A stretch of 58,182 nucleotides of DNA, from contig CAZZAX010000016.1 of assembly GCA_964653075.1 (NCBI GenBank), forward strand, positions 1 through 58,182, written 5' to 3'. Numbering within the stretch: position 1 is the stretch's first letter; each line of letters begins with the position of its first letter. The DNA is from NIOZ-UU13 sp964653075. GTDB lineage: Bacteria; Planctomycetota; Phycisphaerae; Sedimentisphaerales; Anaerobacaceae. Of the stretch, positions 55,726-58,182 are shown in pieces. Made by a program: the position numbers and the translations under genes. The notes under the pieces are model-generated. The model ran no database searches and was not told the origin of the DNA. It saw nothing but the letters and a program-made list of their open reading frames with translations.

Positions 55726-56721
55726 TCATTCGGTTATTTCCTTCAATATTTCTTTAACCATTTTATGATACTTTTCTTCTATTCTAAAATTATCCTTTTC
55801 CCATTCGAAACGGGGATATTCATACCTTATCACTTGTCTCAAAAAGTCATTCTTCTTCATACCCAGCTGACTTGAAATAGGTGTTAAATAGTAGCCTATT
55901 TTTGACTCGTCAGCAGTAGGATCAAATTCTAGGTATTTCTTCTTCAAGTCTTCTCGGCTAACTTTGGGGTTTTCTAAACATGCCGGCAATAATACTTTTT
56001 GTATTCTTTGATTTGTTTTGGATGACCTCGACAAATACGCTTTTAATTTTTCACGCAGAACATTTTCCTCATAATCCCCCGGTTCGTCAGACATGGGAAT
56101 CTCAAATTTCTTTTTCTTTTTAACTCTTTCTTGTTCAAGCTCTTCAGAAATAATTGATGTTCTCATTAATATCTCTTCACCACGGTTAGTTTTAACATAT
56201 GATAAAATAATGGCGTTAATGTTGACTCCATAACCATCAGATAACCATTCAATCATCCGTTCAAGTGATGCTTCCATTGAAAATCCAACCAAGAGAATCC
56301 TTTGCATGCTGTTTATATTTATTGATTCCAAATCAACATCAGGAAACTGCTCTTCAAATATTTCTTCAAGAGATTTATCTGAATTTGATGCACACACCTC
56401 CGATACTTTCTCAATGCTCCACATTGCAACATCAGAAACATAGTCAATAGCCTGTGCTAATGCTTCTCTTGGCAATTTATCTCGTTTCAACTCAATGACT
56501 ACAATATTGCCAGAAGAATCTATACCCAACAAATCTATAGGACCTGATTTTGAAGAAATCTGACGGCCAATAATCGCAATGTCAGAACCCAATATCTCTG
56601 GATTTGACTTTATCCAGGGTTCTAAATCATAAGGTTCTGTTCGTCTATTATCCTGAAGTTTTGAATTTATCGACTTTAATGAACCGTTTTCTATCTGCCA
56701 TGTTCTAATTTCAGTTCCCAT
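55726..56721 (-). CDS. NucS/DUF91-like endonuclease family protein in a probable cassette
   Basis: The protein has 331 residues. The N-terminal half carries the PD-(D/E)xK-type nuclease pattern of the NucS (DUF91) family: EPWIKSNPEILGSDIAIIG, then GPIDLLGID (Asp63) and VVIELKRDKLPREALAQ (Glu77, Lys79). The C-terminal part (about 180-331) is charged and unfamiliar; it may be a DNA-binding or partner domain. GGAG precedes the ATG. Its stop touches an attC-like site, and another lies just upstream, so the gene has the layout of an integron cassette. A role in DNA processing or phage defence is inference. Confidence 0.8.
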   Translation of the reverse strand: MGTEIRTWQIENGSLKSINSKLQDNRRTEPYDLEPWIKSNPEILGSDIAIIGRQISSKSGPIDLLGIDSSGNIVVIELKRDKLPREALAQAIDYVSDVAMWSIEKVSEVCASNSDKSLEEIFEEQFPDVDLESININSMQRILLVGFSMEASLERMIEWLSDGYGVNINAIILSYVKTNRGEEILMRTSIISEELEQERVKKKKKFEIPMSDEPGDYEENVLREKLKAYLSRSSKTNQRIQKVLLPACLENPKVSREDLKKKYLEFDPTADESKIGYYLTPISSQLGMKKNDFLRQVIRYEYPRFEWEKDNFRIEEKYHKMVKEILKEITE

Positions 56722-56746
56722 AATTTCTCCTCTGATGTTTCGCTAC

Positions 56747-56810
56747 GGCTAACGCAAGGGATCATGAGACGCGAGCTTGCGAGCGGTCTCAATGCAGCCG
56801 GATGTTATCC
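56747..56810 (-). other. attC-like recombination site (integron cassette end)
   Basis: On the minus strand the outer boxes are GGATAAC (56810-56804) and GTTAGCC (56753-56747), pairing at six of seven positions. Both spacers are nine bases, as in the site at 55654. The inner stem pairs CAT plus GAGAC with GTCTCATG, with one unpaired base in the 5' arm. A GC-rich loop of 15 bases closes it. The stop codon of the HEPN-like gene lies inside the first box. Confidence 0.6.
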
Positions 56811-57518
56811 ATTGTTGTTACAGTAAGTTATTGGCTTTGAAAGAAGCCTGTTTCTTTTCGACTCAAAGCACCAAGCTTTTGTTCTTTTTATGTAGTTTTC
56901 TAGATTAACGATATTCGTCCAGTAATGCCTATGAAAACCCGCCGTGGGCGACTGAACTAAATCACGGACGATGTATCCCAAATATCTATGTATCTCAAAT
57001 CGTTTCTCAATTTCAACCGGATCTAAAGAACAAAGCTGATTTGTAAGTTGCTCATTCTTGGCGGTATTATCTCGGTTTAGAGCGTTTATCCATTGTCCGT
57101 GCGCAATCTTATTCCTCAAAATACTTGGTTCTTCAATATACTCGTCGACTAGTTCTATTAGAGCTGTAAGCCTACTTCCGAGGTCTTTATTATTGCTGGT
57201 GTTTCCGACTTTGTTCATTGCCTCACTCAGCATGTACTTCCAGCCAGCTGCTATACCTTGATTGCCTTTATGTGCTTTAATTTTGTCAATCTCAAAAACC
57301 ATAAAACCTTTTGGTGTATACAGTATTTGTACAAACTGCGCTTCTGACCAAGCGGAATATATGAGGGATAACAATTTGGTTTTATTATGAATCTGAGAAT
57401 TGACTGACTTTCTAATATAGTAATTGATGTCCTTAATCAAACCTTTCCTGACATTCCAAAGCTCCCTGACATTGGCACTCTGAAGCATATAGAGATTAAG
57501 GATATCATAATCAGTCAT
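56805..57518 (-). CDS. HEPN-like protein in a probable cassette
   Basis: The protein has about 237 residues. I choose ATG 57518; an earlier in-frame start would run into the tRNA-like sequence. It is mostly helical with no family I can name. Near residue 135 it has ILRNKIAHGQW, matching the R-x4-H signature of HEPN ribonucleases (Arg135, His140). FxEIDKIKAHKGNQGIAAGWKYM-type helices precede it. HEPN proteins often cleave tRNA or other RNA in toxin and defence systems. There is no obvious ribosome site. Its stop is embedded in an attC-like site, and a tRNA-like sequence sits about 20 bases upstream on the same strand. Confidence 0.65.
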   Translation of the reverse strand: MTDYDILNLYMLQSANVRELWNVRKGLIKDINYYIRKSVNSQIHNKTKLLSLIYSAWSEAQFVQILYTPKGFMVFEIDKIKAHKGNQGIAAGWKYMLSEAMNKVGNTSNNKDLGSRLTALIELVDEYIEEPSILRNKIAHGQWINALNRDNTAKNEQLTNQLCSLDPVEIEKRFEIHRYLGYIVRDLVQSPTAGFHRHYWTNIVNLENYIKRTKAWCFESKRNRLLSKPITYCNNNG

Positions 57519-57539
57519 AGTTACACGCAAAATGAAAAT

Positions 57540-57613
57540 GGGGGGGATGGGAATCGAACCCACATCTCTTCGTCAATGACGAAACGCATTAGGCCATATT
57601 ATGCTACCCCCAT
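57540..57613 (-). tRNA. tRNA-like gene, anticodon by position AUU, acceptor stem imperfect
   Basis: The minus strand folds as a cloverleaf. U8-A9 are present. The D stem is GCAT/ATGC with GG in the loop. The anticodon stem is TTTCG/CGAAG with loop TCATTGA. The variable part is AGAT. The T stem is GTGGG/CCCAT with loop TTCGATT. The acceptor has five G-C pairs and two mismatches in the standard register. Position 33 is C instead of U, and the anticodon reads AUU (Asn box), which is abnormal. No CCA is encoded. It may be a mobile-element tRNA, a decayed copy, or a tRNA mimic. Confidence 0.5.
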
Positions 57614-57632
57614 TAAGCTCTCCTGGGTTACT

Positions 57633-57702
57633 GGATAACGAAGAATTCACCGGGCAGAAAAGCGGCAGCTTTTACCGGTCCGAGTTGATCCGAATGTTAG
57701 TA
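57633..57702 (-). other. Possible third, degenerate attC-like site
   Basis: On the minus strand, TACTAAC (57702-57696) begins and GTTATCC (57639-57633) ends the segment. Inside, ACCGG/CCGGT and AAAAGC/GCTTTT can pair. The right-hand spacer is nine bases but the left is not, and an alternative box GGATCAAC (57691-57684) pairs better with GTTATCC. It sits where an attC is expected: after the stop of the partial gene and before the next cassette. Confidence 0.35.
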
Positions 57703-57726
57703 CATAATTTCTTGGCTGTTAGTTTG

Positions 57727-58182
57727 CTACTCATCAAAAGTATCACTGTCTCTACGTATCTCTTCAATTTCGTCATCACAAAACCAGATATCGCGATCAT
57801 CGTTGACAGTTAATTCGTCCATTTGCAGGATATTCTGCCGGAGGGAATCAACGTTGACCTTAACTTGGACTTGAACCGTTATTCTAGAAACCAGTGTAGC
57901 ATGCACTTGACCAAAAAAAACTAACTCTTTTGTATCCGGATCACGGTAGCGAGAATCTGGATCTGGATAAATGGCTGTTGATCGGAAATGAATAAGAGCA
58001 TCTCCTGCTATTTCTGCCCAACCCTCCTCTATTGCAATTACCGACCATGGCCATGACTCTATCTCTTCATCGTACGTTTCATCAACTTTACTATCATAGC
58101 CAGCATCAGAGTCCCAATAGAAACCTCTATCCTTGAAAGACTCAATAACAGCTAACTGAAGTTTGTCTCGATGAACCTCAAG
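57727..58182 (-). CDS. Unknown protein, 3' part only (continues past the window edge)
   Basis: An uninterrupted reading frame of 151 codons enters from the right edge and ends in TAG (57729-57727). No start lies within the window. The translation has EEGWAEIAGDALIHFRST, ITVQVQVKVNVDSLRQNIL and a very acidic tail (DELTVNDDRDIWFCDDEIEEI). The strand-rich middle and acidic end do not match a family I recognise. It has the same orientation as the two cassette-like genes and is followed by a possible degenerate attC, so it may be a third cassette. Confidence 0.7.
   Translation of the reverse strand, partial: LEVHRDKLQLAVIESFKDRGFYWDSDAGYDSKVDETYDEEIESWPWSVIAIEEGWAEIAGDALIHFRSTAIYPDPDSRYRDPDTKELVFFGQVHATLVSRITVQVQVKVNVDSLRQNILQMDELTVNDDRDIWFCDDEIEEIRRDSDTFDE

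Overview
The window looks like a scaffold from a planctomycete, most likely Phycisphaerae/Sedimentisphaerales-like. The basis is the gene content: many Tat-exported Gfo/Idh/MocA oxidoreductases, DUF1080 proteins, Cys-type sulfatases, PQQ-type beta-propellers, a dockerin-like protein, prepilin-like proteins, ECF sigma factors and scattered short repeats. The taxonomic call is inference. A run of exactly 100 N (29359-29458) marks an assembly gap, so gene order across it is not proven.

Layout. 0.4-3.0 kb: an ECF sigma factor with a small membrane partner, facing a large sigma-70-like protein with several N-terminal helix-turn-helix segments. 3.0-6.4 kb: repeat-rich DNA around a toxin-antitoxin-like pair (HTH-ImmA/IrrE protease and DUF4411 PIN protein), with an imperfectly duplicated, inverted-repeat-bounded element on each side. 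6.5-10.7 kb: two Tat-exported Gfo/Idh proteins and a SUMF1-fold protein. 10.9-16.5 kb: a dockerin-like protein; a secreted C39-peptidase-like protein ending in a double-glycine leader motif and a cysteine-rich tail; a prepilin-like protein; and an ECF sigma/anti-sigma pair. 17.0-26.8 kb: a beta-propeller, a GH99-CinA fusion, a DUF5696-like hydrolase, a lactonase/metallo-beta-lactamase fusion and an amidohydrolase fused to a CBM9-like domain. 27.6-30.5 kb: a membrane MutS-like ATPase, the gap, and a short pyruvate kinase. 30.6-55.3 kb: further carbohydrate genes in two long plus-strand operons and several minus-strand units, with DUF1080 proteins, Gfo/Idh proteins, sulfatases, propellers, a metallophosphoesterase and a beta-helix lyase-like protein.

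55.6-58.2 kb: three minus-strand genes separated by attC-like sites, which reads as part of an integron cassette array. It carries a NucS-like nuclease, a HEPN-like protein preceded by a tRNA-like sequence, and a gene cut by the window edge.

The central 45 kb is best read as an extracytoplasmic programme for degrading sulfated polysaccharide: sulfatases remove sulfate, GH-like and lyase-like proteins cut chains, and exported oxidoreductases with DUF1080 proteins would carry out 3-keto sugar chemistry. No transporter is visible. The strongest candidates for something new are the C39/double-glycine polyprotein with its neighbours (11.9-16.5 kb), the cassette array with its tRNA-like element (55.6-58.2 kb), and the GH99-CinA fusion.
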